Positions 53,917-63,396 of a stretch of DNA of 64,000 nucleotides are shown one piece after another. This DNA comes from Chondromyces crocatus (GTDB lineage Bacteria; Myxococcota_A; Polyangia; Polyangiales; Polyangiaceae): the NCBI RefSeq assembly GCF_001189295.1, contig NZ_CP012159.1, positions 6,278,525 to 6,342,524 on the forward strand. Direction: 5' to 3'. Numbering within the stretch: position 1 is the stretch's first letter; every line of letters starts with the position of its first letter. The notes beneath the pieces were generated by a model. It was not told where the DNA came from. It worked only from the letters and a program-made list of their open reading frames with translations, and did no database searches. A program made the position numbers and the translations under genes.

Positions 53917-54868
53917 ATGGACAGCCTTAGGCGACACGCGCCCGTTGGGAATGATGTGATCTGGCACGCGCGCCGATTGCACGGCGCGGGGCTCGTTGCG
54001 GTTGGGACTTGCAAGCCAATGGGTCCGCCAGACGCAGAGGGGCGCGCACCGTGCTCCGCGGCATGGCACCCGCGGCCGTGCGACCGTGCGGGCAAGCGTC
54101 CGCTTCTCGCGGATTACCCCCGGTGGGCCGCGCGGGGGCCATCGTTCGCGGACGTCGAGTCGAGCCTCCGCGTGTGGGCTCCCTGCAACCTCGCGCTCGT
54201 CGCAGTCGGCGTCCTCGTCGTCATCGAGGCCGACTCGCCCGACGCCGACGCGGAGCTCGCGTCGCTCGGGGGAGCGGAGCTCGCGAGCGCCCCCGCGCGC
54301 GAGGCGCGCTCCGGCCGGGGACGCGCCTACGTCTTCCGCGCGCCGCCCGGTGTCAACGTCCCCAACGGCGCGCGCCGCGGCACGAGCGGCGCGGTCGACG
54401 TGCGCGGCACCGGCGGGCTGCTCGTAGTGCCGCCGTCCAGACACGTCAGCGGGCACGTCTACGCATGGCTGCCCGGGCGCGCCGTGGGAGACTGCGCCGC
54501 CGGTGGTGCCCGACGGACTGCGCTTGCTGCTCGCGCCGCCGACAGCCAGGCGAGTGCATGCACCCATGGGTCGGGTCGCAGGCGGCACGGGCGACGACTT
54601 GATCATCGCCGCGGGTAAATCATCGCGCGTGCGCGTGCTTATTCGCGACCGCCTCTTGGTCGCGAACCTGTGGCAGGGCAAGGGCAAGACGTACGGGGAC
54701 ACGTCGGCGAGCGGCTACGACTACGCGCTCGCTCAAGAACTCGTGCGTACGCGCGTTCCGGACGGGGAGATCCTCGCCGCGCTTGCGGCTCGCGGCGGGG
54801 CGCATGGTCGGGACGCGGCCTACCTGCTCCGGACGCTCGATGCCGCCCGCCGGTCGCGAGGCGCGTGA
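53917..54868 (+). pseudogene. Prim-pol (bifunctional DNA primase/polymerase) with frameshift
   Basis: GGAGGAGG seven bases upstream fixes ATG 53917. The frame reads through the prim-pol domain: DVIWHARRLHGAGLVAVG, VLVVIEADSPDADAE (catalytic acids) and VPPSRHVSGHVYAWLPGRA. The continuation (VVPDGLRLLLAPPTARRV and to the end at 54868) lies in another frame. One extra base near 54480-54484 (GGGCGCGCCGTGGG against an expected GGGCGCGCGTGGG) explains it. Intact it would be ~316 aa. Either the gene is dead or the sequence has a one-base error. Such enzymes start replication of plasmids, satellites and phages. The TGA overlaps the next ATG. Confidence 0.75.
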
Positions 54869-55839
54869 TGAGTATCCGCGTCTACTCGCGCGCCGACCTG
54901 GACGCGCTCGCAGAAGCGGAGCCCGGCGGGTGGCTCTGGAATGGTCTGCTCCCGCGAGCCGGCATCGCTCTGCTAGCGGGGGCGCCCCGGACCGGCAAGA
55001 CGCGGCTGCTCGCGCTGCTCGCTGCGGCGATGACGGACGCGGTGTGCGAGGGAGGAGCGGACCTCGGCGGACGCCGCGTCGAGCTGACCTCGGGCGTGAT
55101 GCTGCTCGTGGCCGCGGAGCACGCCGCGCGGGACCTCCGCGACGCGCTCGCCGCCGCCGAGCATGGGCGCGACATCCGGCAGACGCTCGTGCACACCGTG
55201 CGTGAGGTGGACATCGACGACGAGACGCAGGCCGTGGACCTCGCCGCCGAAGCGGACAAGCTCAAGACGGACGTCATCGCCGTCGACCCGATCCGCCGGG
55301 TCACGCGGTCGGACGAGAGCAGCGCACAAGACGTGTCCGGGGTGGCGCGGACGCTCAGGGCGCTCGGCGCCGAGCGGCGCCTCGTCATCGTTGTGCATCA
55401 CGTGGGACACGCCGGGCGCGTCCGCGGCTCGACGGACTGGGAGGCGATGGCTGACACGACGATCCTGGTGGACGCGGTGGGGGGCGACGTGCGCCTCCGC
55501 GCGGAGCACCACGGGGCACCGCCGGTCGGACTCCGGATCCGCATCCGCCACGAGGACGGGCGCATGACCGCCGAGGAGGGCGCGGGTACCCGGACCGCGG
55601 CCAACACGCGCGACGACTTGGACGCCCATATCGTCGCCGCCGTCGCGGGCTGTCCGGGGGTCACGGCGCGCGAGCTCCCCGAGACAGTAGGGGCCCGTGG
55701 GCAGGAGGTGCGACGCCGGGCCAAGGCGCTCGCGGACGGCGGGCGGCTTCGCGTCGAGGCGGGGCCGCGGGGCGCGCAGCGCTACTACCCGCCTGCGGCC
55801 TCTGTCTGTGTCCCGCGTCCCACCGTGTCCGGGGAGTAG
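54868..55839 (+). CDS. RepA-like AAA ATPase
   Basis: The protein has 323 aa from ATG 54868, which overlaps the previous TGA by one base (TGATG). Walker A is AGAPRTGKTRLLALLAAAM and Walker B is DVIAVDPIRRVTR. A GGDVRLRAEHHG segment and a C-terminal winged helix (GQEVRRRAKALADGGRLRVE) complete the RepA/AAA_25 layout. These hexameric helicase-like ATPases work with a prim-pol or primase in replication of plasmids and satellites. The coupling to a prim-pol gene supports a replicon origin for the island. Confidence 0.8.
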   Translation: MSIRVYSRADLDALAEAEPGGWLWNGLLPRAGIALLAGAPRTGKTRLLALLAAAMTDAVCEGGADLGGRRVELTSGVMLLVAAEHAARDLRDALAAAEHGRDIRQTLVHTVREVDIDDETQAVDLAAEADKLKTDVIAVDPIRRVTRSDESSAQDVSGVARTLRALGAERRLVIVVHHVGHAGRVRGSTDWEAMADTTILVDAVGGDVRLRAEHHGAPPVGLRIRIRHEDGRMTAEEGAGTRTAANTRDDLDAHIVAAVAGCPGVTARELPETVGARGQEVRRRAKALADGGRLRVEAGPRGAQRYYPPAASVCVPRPTVSGE

Positions 55840-55974
55840 GACACAACCACAGCCCCCGCGCGTCCCGTGTATCCCCCTTTTTATGAGGGGAACACGGACA
55901 CGGACACGAGCCGGGAGCGGGGCCGGGGGCTGTGACGGCACGCCCCACCGGGACACGCTCGGACGCGGGACACG
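55824..55974. repeat. Cluster of GGACACG motifs (iteron-like)
   Basis: GGACACG occurs at 55896, 55902, 55951 and 55968, and its complement CGTGTCC at 55824: five copies in 150 bp right after the Rep-like ATPase gene. Replication origins of plasmid-like elements often carry such direct repeats next to the initiator gene. The motif is short and the region GC-rich, so chance cannot be excluded. Confidence 0.3.
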
Positions 55975-56997
55975 CGGCGGGGGGAGTTCGGGTGGCCCGA
56001 CGCGGCCGGATACGCCAGCACCGCTCGCGGTGAGCCGCGCCCCGCGACTGGGAGCGCGCCCTCTCCCCGGAGGGCGGTCCGCCTTCCTCCGGTCGCTCTC
56101 GGGCGCTCCAGCGAGCCCCGGCGCCCTCCGGTAACGGCCCGGTGGGGGCTCGCCGGTACTCCCCGGGCCTCCGCCCGGCGACTGAGCCCTCGGCGGCCCC
56201 AGTCCGGGCTGGTAGCATCCAGCCCCTCTGGAGCGCGGAGACGTGAGCGACGAGCACGAGCCCCCGCCGTCTGCGAACCCCGGGAAGAAGGCCCCAAAGC
56301 CGAGGGCCAGGTACAACCGCGCCCTGTACGACCTCCTGGTAGAATCGCACCGCTTAGCACCAGCCAACCACCACCACCGTTGGGGCGAGTGGGGCAGGCT
56401 CTGCCACCGCATCGACGCCGCTGGAGGCCCCAGTGGCGAAGCGGCACGCCGCCCTGTGCGCCGTGGTATAGGCCGCGGGGACTCGCGGTCGACCACTGCG
56501 GCCGGGAGGGGTGCGATGTCGGGGCCGCCGACCGTCCCGCGACGCCGGGCCTCGACGCGGACGCATGGGCCCGCGTCAGGCCCGTCGGCTTGTGCGTCTG
56601 CACGCGCGACGGCTGCACGCCGAACGTAGCGCTCCTCGCGCAGGCAGACCGCGAGGTCCACAGCTCGCCCTCTGGTCGCCGGTCATGGCCGGGTCCTGGG
56701 TCTGGCCGCCTACCGCGCAGGTCGGCCTCCGCGAGCCCTTGCGCTTCCCAGGGCGTTGCCCGCGCACCAGCACGCGCCTTCGAACGCCAACGAGGCCGAG
56801 GCCCACGCCGGAGAAGGCAAAGGCCGCCCCATAGGCAGGCTCCCGCGGTACGCAAGGCCCTGAGCGTGAGAGAGGACGCTGTGGGCCGTGCACCTCTCAG
56901 GTGCCGTCGCTTCTGCCCCGAAAGTCGCATCGACGCCAGGCCGAGAGTGACGACGGGCCGCGTTGGAAAAGCGGAGCCGTCTTGGTACGCTGCTCGA
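55840..56997. other. Degraded or non-coding segment inside the island
   Basis: About 1.16 kb with no intact gene. A GTG frame at 56243 (to 56629) begins plausibly (DEHEPPPSANPGKKAPKP, then YNRALYDLLVESHRL) but turns to low complexity after ~70 codons. In another frame, near 56460-56680, a Cys-bearing stretch appears (DHCGREGCDV, LCVCTRDGC), as if a small zinc-finger gene had been frameshifted. GGACACG repeats lie at 55824-55974. CCCC-TTTTTAT-GAGGGG near 55874-55890 is a weak hairpin. I read it as decayed cargo. Confidence 0.45.
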
Positions 56998-59900
56998 ATG
57001 ACGATCGTCGGAGGTCGCTTCGCTCTGGCAGCGGGGGAGCCACGCGCAGGGGGCATGGCGGAGATCCGCAAAGGCGCCGACGTGCAGGACGGGCTTAAGA
57101 CCGTCGCAGTGAAGTTCGTGAAGAGCAGCCGCGTCCGCGACGACAGGATCGTGCGAGAGGCTTTCGCCCGCGAGCTCGCCGCCCTCCAAGCGTTGGAGCA
57201 CCCCAACATCGTCAAGATCATCGACTTCGACCCGCACCACGACCCGCCGTACATGGTCCTTGAGTGGCTCGAAAACGACTTTTCAGGCTGGCTCGCCACC
57301 ACGCCACCGCGCGACTGGGGCGAGTTCTATGAGCGCATCGGTCGACCCCTGCTCGATGCGCTCCTCTACGCGCTGACCAAAGGCATCGTCCATCGGGACT
57401 TCAAGCCGGGGAACATCCTGTTCGACGACCAGGGTGCGCCGAAGATCACGGACTTCGGGATCGCGAAGTTCCTGGCGACGCCTCCGGCTCCAGGCGCGCC
57501 AACGCTCGCGCAGTACAAGTCGGAGCCGTACGCGCCGTTCGATGAGGGGAACGCCCAGGCCGCGCGCGACGCCTACTCGTTCGCGGTCCTGGCGCTGCGG
57601 TGTCTCAGCGGCACCGACTTCACGGCGCATGAGCACGTCGGCAAGGCGCTCGAGGGGTTCGCGGGACCGGCTGAAGTCCGAGACGTCCTGCGCCGCGCCC
57701 TCGCCGCCAACCCGGCCGATCGGTTCCGGGACGTCGTCGAGCTGCAAACCGCGCTCGACGCCGTCCGCACTCGAGAGCGCGCGGCAGAAGGCAGCACGCT
57801 TGCCTGCTACGTCTCGGCGCTACCGCAGGCGGTTGCAAAGCTCTGCGAGCGGCTGGATCAGAGCGATGAGCGCCGCGGCAGGGCGTTGCTCGCGCGGGAC
57901 GTCTGCGAGTCCCTGGTACTGTTCTTCTGGCGTGAACGAGAGACTGGGCGGAAAGTCCCGCACCAGTTCCTAGGTCGCACGGCTCAGTTCAAGCTCCACC
58001 TTGGTATCGATAGCCGGTTGGGCGATCACCTCGTCGTCCTGAGCGCTTGGCCGGACGAATCCGTCGAAGGCGAGGCGCACAGCGAGTACGGGTTTCGCCC
58101 GCCCTTCCCGTTCGCGTTCGACCGCGTACCAGCGGGCGTCGACGGCGTCGCCATGGTCCGCTGGCTGGTGGACGCGCTCGAGCAGCACGAGATCGACGAC
58201 GCTGACGCGCGCCGCGACCGCAAGGGGGAGGAACTGCTGAAGGAGTGGTCCAACACGCTCAGGTTTCGTCAGACCGTCGAGGACGGGCGCTACGCGCCCA
58301 TCCCCTACAGCTCCTACCGAGTCGAGGGAAATCGGATCTACTTCGCCGTGACCTCGCTGCCGGACACCGTCGTCATCGAGCAGCCACGAATAGTTCGCCG
58401 AGACCAACGGACGCTCGCGTCCGGCGTCGTCGACGAGTTCACCCCATCAATGGTCGCCCTCTGGGTCGAGCGGGGCGTGTCCGACTCGCTCCCCGATCAG
58501 GGGCAAATAGTCTTCGACAACCGGGCGAGCCGCATCGCGCTCGACCGGCAAAAGGGCGCCCTTGACGCGGTTCGCTACGGGCGCTCCGTGCGCCCCGCGC
58601 TCCGCGACGTCATCCTCGACCCGTCGCGAGCCCGGCCTCCGAATGTCGGAGGGGACCTAAAGTGGGAGCAGAGCGACTTCGACGACGACAAGAAGACGGC
58701 CGTCAAGATGGCCCTGGCGGCGGTCGACGTCCTCGTCGTCCAGGGCCCGCCTGGGACCGGGAAGACGCGCTTCATCACCGAGCTTGTGGTGCAGCTCTTG
58801 CGACAGTCGCCCGAGTGCAAAGTGCTGCTCACCTCGCAAACGCATGTCGCGCTCGACAACGCCCTCGAGCGCCTGCACGTGCTCGAGCCGAGCGCGCGGA
58901 TCCTGCGCGTCGCGCAGCGCGATGATGATCGCGTCTCACCCAAGATCCGCGACCTGACCATCGACCACGTGGCGACGCGATGGCGCGAGGACGTTGCGAA
59001 GGCGTCCGAGGCGTTCCTCTCCGCAATCGCCAAGGAGTTGGGCGTCAACCGGCAAGACATCGCGATGGGGATGTCCGCGGGACGCCTACGGGTCGAGTCC
59101 GCGGAGTTCGATCGTGTCAAAGCGCGGCTCGCCGAGTGCGAGCGGCGTATTGACGAACTCGAGCGGGGCGTGAAGGTTGCCCAAGCTGGTCACGTGGCCG
59201 ACGGCTACCACGAGACGACGGAGGCGCTTGAGGAGGTCCGCGACGAGGTACGCAACCTGCTCGAGCAGCGGAAGACAGTCGGCGCGCGCCGGCGGGATGC
59301 GGCCCGACGGCTCGCGGCCATTGGGGAGCTAGGCCGCCAGCTCGCGGAGGCGACGACGGTGGATCTCGCGGAGTGGGAGCGGGGGCTCCTCGCGGGGAGC
59401 GACGCGGACCGCAAGGTGCACGCCCTGATCCGCCTCGCTGAGGAGTGGCAGCTGCGGTTCTCGTCTTCTCGCGAGTTCTACGCGGCGATGGTGGCGACTT
59501 CGTCGGTGGTCGCGGGCACCTGCCTCGGCTTCGCCCGCGTCCCTGGCATTCTTTCCGCCGAGTTCGACGTGTGCATCGTCGACGAGGCGTCGAAGGCCAC
59601 CGCCACCGAGCTGCTCGTGCCGCTGTCGCGCGCCAAGCGGTGGATCCTCGTCGGAGACACGCAGCAGCTGCCCCCGTTCGTCGAGGACCTTCTGGAGGAT
59701 CCGAAGCTGCTCGACGAGTACGGGTTGGACCGCGAGTCGTTCCAGACGACGCTGCTGGACCGGTTCGTAGCGTCCCTCCCGCCCGCCTGCGTAGCGTCGC
59801 TCACGACGCAGCACCGGATGGTCCGCCCGATCGGCAACCTGATCAGCACCTGCTTCTATGACGGGAAGCTCAAGAGCGTGCGCGAGGATGACGGGCGCAC

Positions 59901-60438
59901 GCTCGCGGCCGCGCTCCCAAGCCCGGTCACGTGGTTCACCACCGCGAAGCTGCCGGGCCGCCACGAGACGGCGTCGAACGGCTCGATCAAGAACCTGGCC
60001 GAGGCCCGCTTCATCGGCCAGTGGCTCCGGCGTCTGAACTTCATCGCGAAAGCGGCGAGCAGGCAGCTGCGCGTCGCCGTCATCACAGGCTACGCCGGCC
60101 AGTGCATCGAGCTGGAGCGGGCGCTCGCGCACCTTCAGAAGGACGTCACTGCCCTCTCGCTTGAGTGGAACACCGTCGACGCTTTCCAGGGCCGCGAGGC
60201 AGACATCTGCGTCTACTCGGTGACGCGGTCGAACGACCGCGGGCAGATCGGCTTCCTCCGCGATGCGCGGCGAATGAACGTTGCGCTCTCCCGGGGGCGC
60301 CAGGGCCTCGTAATCGTCGGCGATCACGTATTCTGCCGGTCGGCGCGGAGCCCGAACCCCCTCCGTAACGTGCTCGAGTACATCGACGCCCATCCGGCGG
60401 ATTGCTCGATCGAGGAGGCTCATTATGAGGGCCGATGA
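56998..60438 (+). CDS. mkoA: Ser/Thr kinase-SF1 (UPF1/DNA2-like) helicase fusion; Mokosh type I MkoA-like
   Basis: The protein has 1146 aa from ATG 56998. Residues ~1-270 are a Hanks kinase: K39 (VAVKFVKSS), HRD H132-D134 (HRDFKPGNILF), DFG D152. An ~300-residue linker follows. Residues ~560-1120 are a COG1112-type SF1B helicase: Walker A GPPGTGKT 583-590, coiled-coil stalk ~690-800, Walker B DEAS 862-865, DTQQLPP, QHRM 938, DAFQGREAD and MNVALSRGR. Kinase plus helicase with a PLD partner is the defining layout of type I Mokosh, an anti-phage system; I infer that identity from architecture, not from a search. All motifs look intact. The stop overlaps the next gene by 14 bp. Confidence 0.85.
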   Translation: MTIVGGRFALAAGEPRAGGMAEIRKGADVQDGLKTVAVKFVKSSRVRDDRIVREAFARELAALQALEHPNIVKIIDFDPHHDPPYMVLEWLENDFSGWLATTPPRDWGEFYERIGRPLLDALLYALTKGIVHRDFKPGNILFDDQGAPKITDFGIAKFLATPPAPGAPTLAQYKSEPYAPFDEGNAQAARDAYSFAVLALRCLSGTDFTAHEHVGKALEGFAGPAEVRDVLRRALAANPADRFRDVVELQTALDAVRTRERAAEGSTLACYVSALPQAVAKLCERLDQSDERRGRALLARDVCESLVLFFWRERETGRKVPHQFLGRTAQFKLHLGIDSRLGDHLVVLSAWPDESVEGEAHSEYGFRPPFPFAFDRVPAGVDGVAMVRWLVDALEQHEIDDADARRDRKGEELLKEWSNTLRFRQTVEDGRYAPIPYSSYRVEGNRIYFAVTSLPDTVVIEQPRIVRRDQRTLASGVVDEFTPSMVALWVERGVSDSLPDQGQIVFDNRASRIALDRQKGALDAVRYGRSVRPALRDVILDPSRARPPNVGGDLKWEQSDFDDDKKTAVKMALAAVDVLVVQGPPGTGKTRFITELVVQLLRQSPECKVLLTSQTHVALDNALERLHVLEPSARILRVAQRDDDRVSPKIRDLTIDHVATRWREDVAKASEAFLSAIAKELGVNRQDIAMGMSAGRLRVESAEFDRVKARLAECERRIDELERGVKVAQAGHVADGYHETTEALEEVRDEVRNLLEQRKTVGARRRDAARRLAAIGELGRQLAEATTVDLAEWERGLLAGSDADRKVHALIRLAEEWQLRFSSSREFYAAMVATSSVVAGTCLGFARVPGILSAEFDVCIVDEASKATATELLVPLSRAKRWILVGDTQQLPPFVEDLLEDPKLLDEYGLDRESFQTTLLDRFVASLPPACVASLTTQHRMVRPIGNLISTCFYDGKLKSVREDDGRTLAAALPSPVTWFTTAKLPGRHETASNGSIKNLAEARFIGQWLRRLNFIAKAASRQLRVAVITGYAGQCIELERALAHLQKDVTALSLEWNTVDAFQGREADICVYSVTRSNDRGQIGFLRDARRMNVALSRGRQGLVIVGDHVFCRSARSPNPLRNVLEYIDAHPADCSIEEAHYEGR

Positions 60439-61879
60439 GATAGCCAAGCGGCTCGACGTCCGGGCCGGATACGAGCTCGTGACCTATCGCGAGGTCGGCC
60501 TCCCGATCTTCAGCGTCCACGCCATGGCGCTCGTCCAAGAGCGGCAGGAGCGAAGCTGTATCGAGGAGTTCGTGCTGCGCGCGCTGGTCGCGGGCCTGGA
60601 GACGGTGGCGCAAATCGAGGGCATCCTCGGCTTGCCCCGTCGAATCGTTGCGACGACGCTGGCCGATCTTGTGCGCCAAGAGGCGATTCGGACGAGCGCC
60701 GGCAGCGACCGCCTCTCTGTCACCGACCGCGGGCACGAGCTTCTGAGCGAGCGAGAACTCGTTTCGCCCGTGGAGCAGACCGTGTGGTTCCCGTACGACG
60801 GCCTGCTGCGGCGGCCGAAGTGGTTCGGGGACACGCAACTCCTTCGCCCAAGTGACCTCAAGGAGCAAGGGATCGTAGCCATTCGCGCCATCCCTGCGCG
60901 CCCGCCAGAGGCCGACGACCTAGGGGCAGCCGAGGTCTCGGAGGTCGTGCGTTTGGCGGCGAGCGCGGCCCGCTCGGAGCGACAGGTCCTGCGCATCCAG
61001 ACCGTCGAGAAGCGCTACCGCATGTACCTGCCCGCGCTCGCGCTCTTCTACCGCAGCATCGAGGGAGGCGAGATTCAGGTCGGCTTCGCGATCGAGGGCC
61101 GCCTCTCACAGGAGCACGAACTCGCGTTCGCGCGCGGCAGCGGCCCGGAGCGGCAGGCCATGTTCGACGGGTTTCGAGACAGGTCCAGCATGCCTCGGCT
61201 CGACGGTCCCCTCGCGGGGCGCGCGGCCGAGCTGCTCGAGGCCGCGAGCACGCTGCGCAGGGACGTGGCGCAGATCACGTCGACACGGTCAGCCGTCGAC
61301 AAGGCCGCCGTCGCCCATGCGTCGGCGGGGACGGACGAGGCCAGAGCGGAGGCAGCGAAGAAAGAGGAGAGGGCGCGGAGCACGCTCTCGGCAGCGGAGG
61401 CAGGCCTCAAAAAGGCCCTCATTCGGCCGCTCCCGGTCTATGAACACCCAGGAATCCTCGAGGCCGCGGTCAGGGACACCAAGCAGCGGCTAGTCATCCT
61501 CTCGCCCTGGATCAGTCATGCTGTCGTGACCGACGCGTTCCTTCGGGGGCTTCACAAGGCGTGCGAACGCGGGGTGCGCGTCTCGATCGGCTTTGGGCTC
61601 GGGGACGTGGACGAAGGCGAGAAGCCGTGGGACGCCGACGCGCGCCGGGCGTTGGAGCAGGCCGCCAAGGACCTTCCGAACCTAGTCGTGCGGCGGCTAG
61701 GGAACACCCACGCGAAGGTCCTCATCCAAGACAGCGACCTGATGGTGCTCACCAGCTTCAACTGGCTCTCGTACCGGGGCGACGCGTCGAGGCCATTCCG
61801 TGAGGAGTGGGGCACGCTCATACGCGACCCGCATGTCATCGAGGAGTTCTACTCCGAGGTCATCAAGCGCTTCGCGTAG
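60425..61879 (+). CDS. mkoB: PLD-family nuclease with winged-helix N-terminus; Mokosh type I MkoB-like
   Basis: The protein has 484 aa from ATG 60425, starting inside the end of the kinase-helicase gene (14-bp overlap), so the two are translated as a pair. A winged helix-turn-helix lies at ~45-110 (VAQIEGILGLPRRIVATTLA). A helical middle holds a coiled stretch (~270-330). The C-terminal PLD domain has one HKD motif: HAKVLIQD (H429, K431, D436) followed by VLTSFNWLSYRG. One HKD per chain means it should act as a dimer, as in bacterial Nuc-type nucleases. In Mokosh the PLD protein is the presumed effector that attacks nucleic acid. Confidence 0.85.
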   Translation: MRADEIAKRLDVRAGYELVTYREVGLPIFSVHAMALVQERQERSCIEEFVLRALVAGLETVAQIEGILGLPRRIVATTLADLVRQEAIRTSAGSDRLSVTDRGHELLSERELVSPVEQTVWFPYDGLLRRPKWFGDTQLLRPSDLKEQGIVAIRAIPARPPEADDLGAAEVSEVVRLAASAARSERQVLRIQTVEKRYRMYLPALALFYRSIEGGEIQVGFAIEGRLSQEHELAFARGSGPERQAMFDGFRDRSSMPRLDGPLAGRAAELLEAASTLRRDVAQITSTRSAVDKAAVAHASAGTDEARAEAAKKEERARSTLSAAEAGLKKALIRPLPVYEHPGILEAAVRDTKQRLVILSPWISHAVVTDAFLRGLHKACERGVRVSIGFGLGDVDEGEKPWDADARRALEQAAKDLPNLVVRRLGNTHAKVLIQDSDLMVLTSFNWLSYRGDASRPFREEWGTLIRDPHVIEEFYSEVIKRFA

Positions 61880-62092
61880 TGCGGGCCGGAGCGTCGGTGG
61901 CCTGCGGCCACCCGTGTGCTCTCCGCTGGGGCTCCAAGTGTTCCGCGACGGCGGGGCCCACTCGCCCCCCGCCTGTCTGCGGTGCCCTGGTGTGCGGTAG
62001 GCGGAGCCCTCGGCGACCGGAGAGCCGGACGCTGAGACTGCCAATCATGCGGGGGGGCCGAGATCGCCAATCACGACTGCCGCTGTACACAG
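61880..62092. other. Right end of the island, non-coding
   Basis: About 210 bp after the PLD gene up to the sharp junction. No gene. GCCAATCA(T/C)G occurs twice near 62039 and 62069. No inverted repeat or transposon end like the left edge is visible. Confidence 0.5.
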
Positions 62093-62401
62093 ACCGTCGA
62101 GCCGATGATCGTCGGTCAGCCTTTCGTCGCGGCGACCAAGGGGCCTGCCCACGATGCGATGGTCGCCTCGCTGAGCGCAGCCTACGACAAGGACGTCGTC
62201 TCCTTGGGCCAAGGCGCTTCGATTCCGCTGTGTAACGTCTTCCAGACGACGTTCCCCAAGGCGGAGATCATGCTGCTCGGCGTGGAGGAGCCCAAGGCGC
62301 TGATCCACGCGCCGAACGAGAGCGTGGACCCCAGCGAGATCGAGAACATGTCTCTCTCCCTTGCGCTCTTCCTGCAGAAGTTCGCCGCCGCCCGGTCTTG
62401 A
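62093..62401 (+). pseudogene. M20 peptidase 3' fragment
   Basis: From 62093 the sequence is the last ~102 codons of the M20 gene at 50274. It differs by one residue over the final 98 (AAYDKD against AAYEKD). No start codon or upstream domain is present; the metal-binding half is absent, so no active enzyme is possible. It marks the right copy of the direct repeat. Confidence 0.9.
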
Positions 62402-62619
62402 GCCGACGGGGCACCACGTTGGGCCCGGCGGTGCCGTATCTCAGCGTCGTCGGGCAGAGAAGTCCGGCATCGACGCACCCTCGAAGCAGGAGCGCCGCTC
62501 TTTGGCCTCTGGAAGGCCCTGAAGATGGCGGCCGGTTGGTGGCCGAGTCCCCCCTGCCCGGAGGGAATCGTTGTGTTGTCGTTATCCTCACGAGCGAGCT
62601 ACGGCAACCATCTCGCGCC

Positions 62620-63331
62620 ATGAGCAAGTCCTTCCTCCACCTCTTCCAGGAGATGGTGTCCGTGCTGCGCAGCCCCCCCAAGGTGGTGGTGTACGACGTG
62701 ACGGTGCCTGGACCTCACCGCCGCGGAGAGGGCGCTGAGGCGGCCCATGCCAGACGATCTGCGCGCCTTCTACCGAGCACACGACGGCGTGTTCCTGTCC
62801 TGGGGACTCGAGGGGCGTGATGTCACGGAGCCGCTCGAACCCTTTGGTTTTCCCGAGTACGGAGCACCGCCAGGAGTGGTCAACCTCTTGCCCATGGCGA
62901 AGGCCTTCTCGACGAACTGGGTTCATCGCGATCTGATCAACTGGCCTTCGGAGGCGCATCGGGAGATCTACGGCGTCGAGGCACAGGACGACGAAGAGGA
63001 CGACGACGGCCCGGAGCGCCTTCGCGCCGCACTGCTGGACCACTACTCCAGATACCAACACACCAGCTTGGTGTTCGGGCCACCAGACCAGCCGGCGTGG
63101 ACCCTGATCGCTCACGATCACGGCGCCGACATGCTGTCGTCATCGCTTTCGACGTTCACCACGTACCTGGAGGTAACGCTGGCGAGGTGGGGGACGAACC
63201 GCATGCCTGTCTACAGACCCGTCCGGACCCGCGGAACCGCAACGCCTGGTGTGCCGATGATTGATGGGCCGATGAAGCACCCATCGCTCGACGAGATCGT
63301 GGAGGATCTGGCGAAGAGCGCTGCAAGCTGA
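62620..63331 (+). pseudogene. SUKH family gene, right copy, frameshifted by a 17-bp deletion
   Basis: ATG 62620 matches the left copy's start (51854). Nineteen bases between GACGGT and CTGGAC in the left copy are replaced by two here (near 62707), removing 17 bp and breaking the frame after ~30 codons. The rest continues in frame from ATG 62747 (PDDLRAFYRAHDGVFLSWGL) to 63331, 194 residues with about 18 changes from the left copy. A shorter protein starting at 62747 might still be made, since most of the SUKH fold is downstream, but no ribosome-binding site is obvious. Confidence 0.8.
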
Positions 63332-63396
63332 GCAGAAGCGGAGAGCGGCTTCCGGTGGAGAGCATGAGGCACTGCCACCCTCATACCGCCAATCCC

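Larger units (their letters stand above)
53888..62092. mobile_element. Genomic island carrying replication genes and a Mokosh-type defence pair
   Basis: About 8.2 kb lies between the two copies of a diverged direct repeat. It contains a broken prim-pol gene, a RepA-like ATPase, a degraded segment, and the kinase-helicase and PLD genes. All genes read plus. The right edge is sharp at 62092/62093, where homology to the M20 gene starts inside codons. The left edge is less certain. No integrase, transposase, relaxase or att repeat is visible. The layout suggests a plasmid- or satellite-like replicon that entered by homologous recombination. Confidence 0.75.

Noticed and set aside
53888-62092. Island as a composite transposon or prophage
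   Set aside because: No transposase, integrase, capsid, terminase or terminal inverted repeats are seen.
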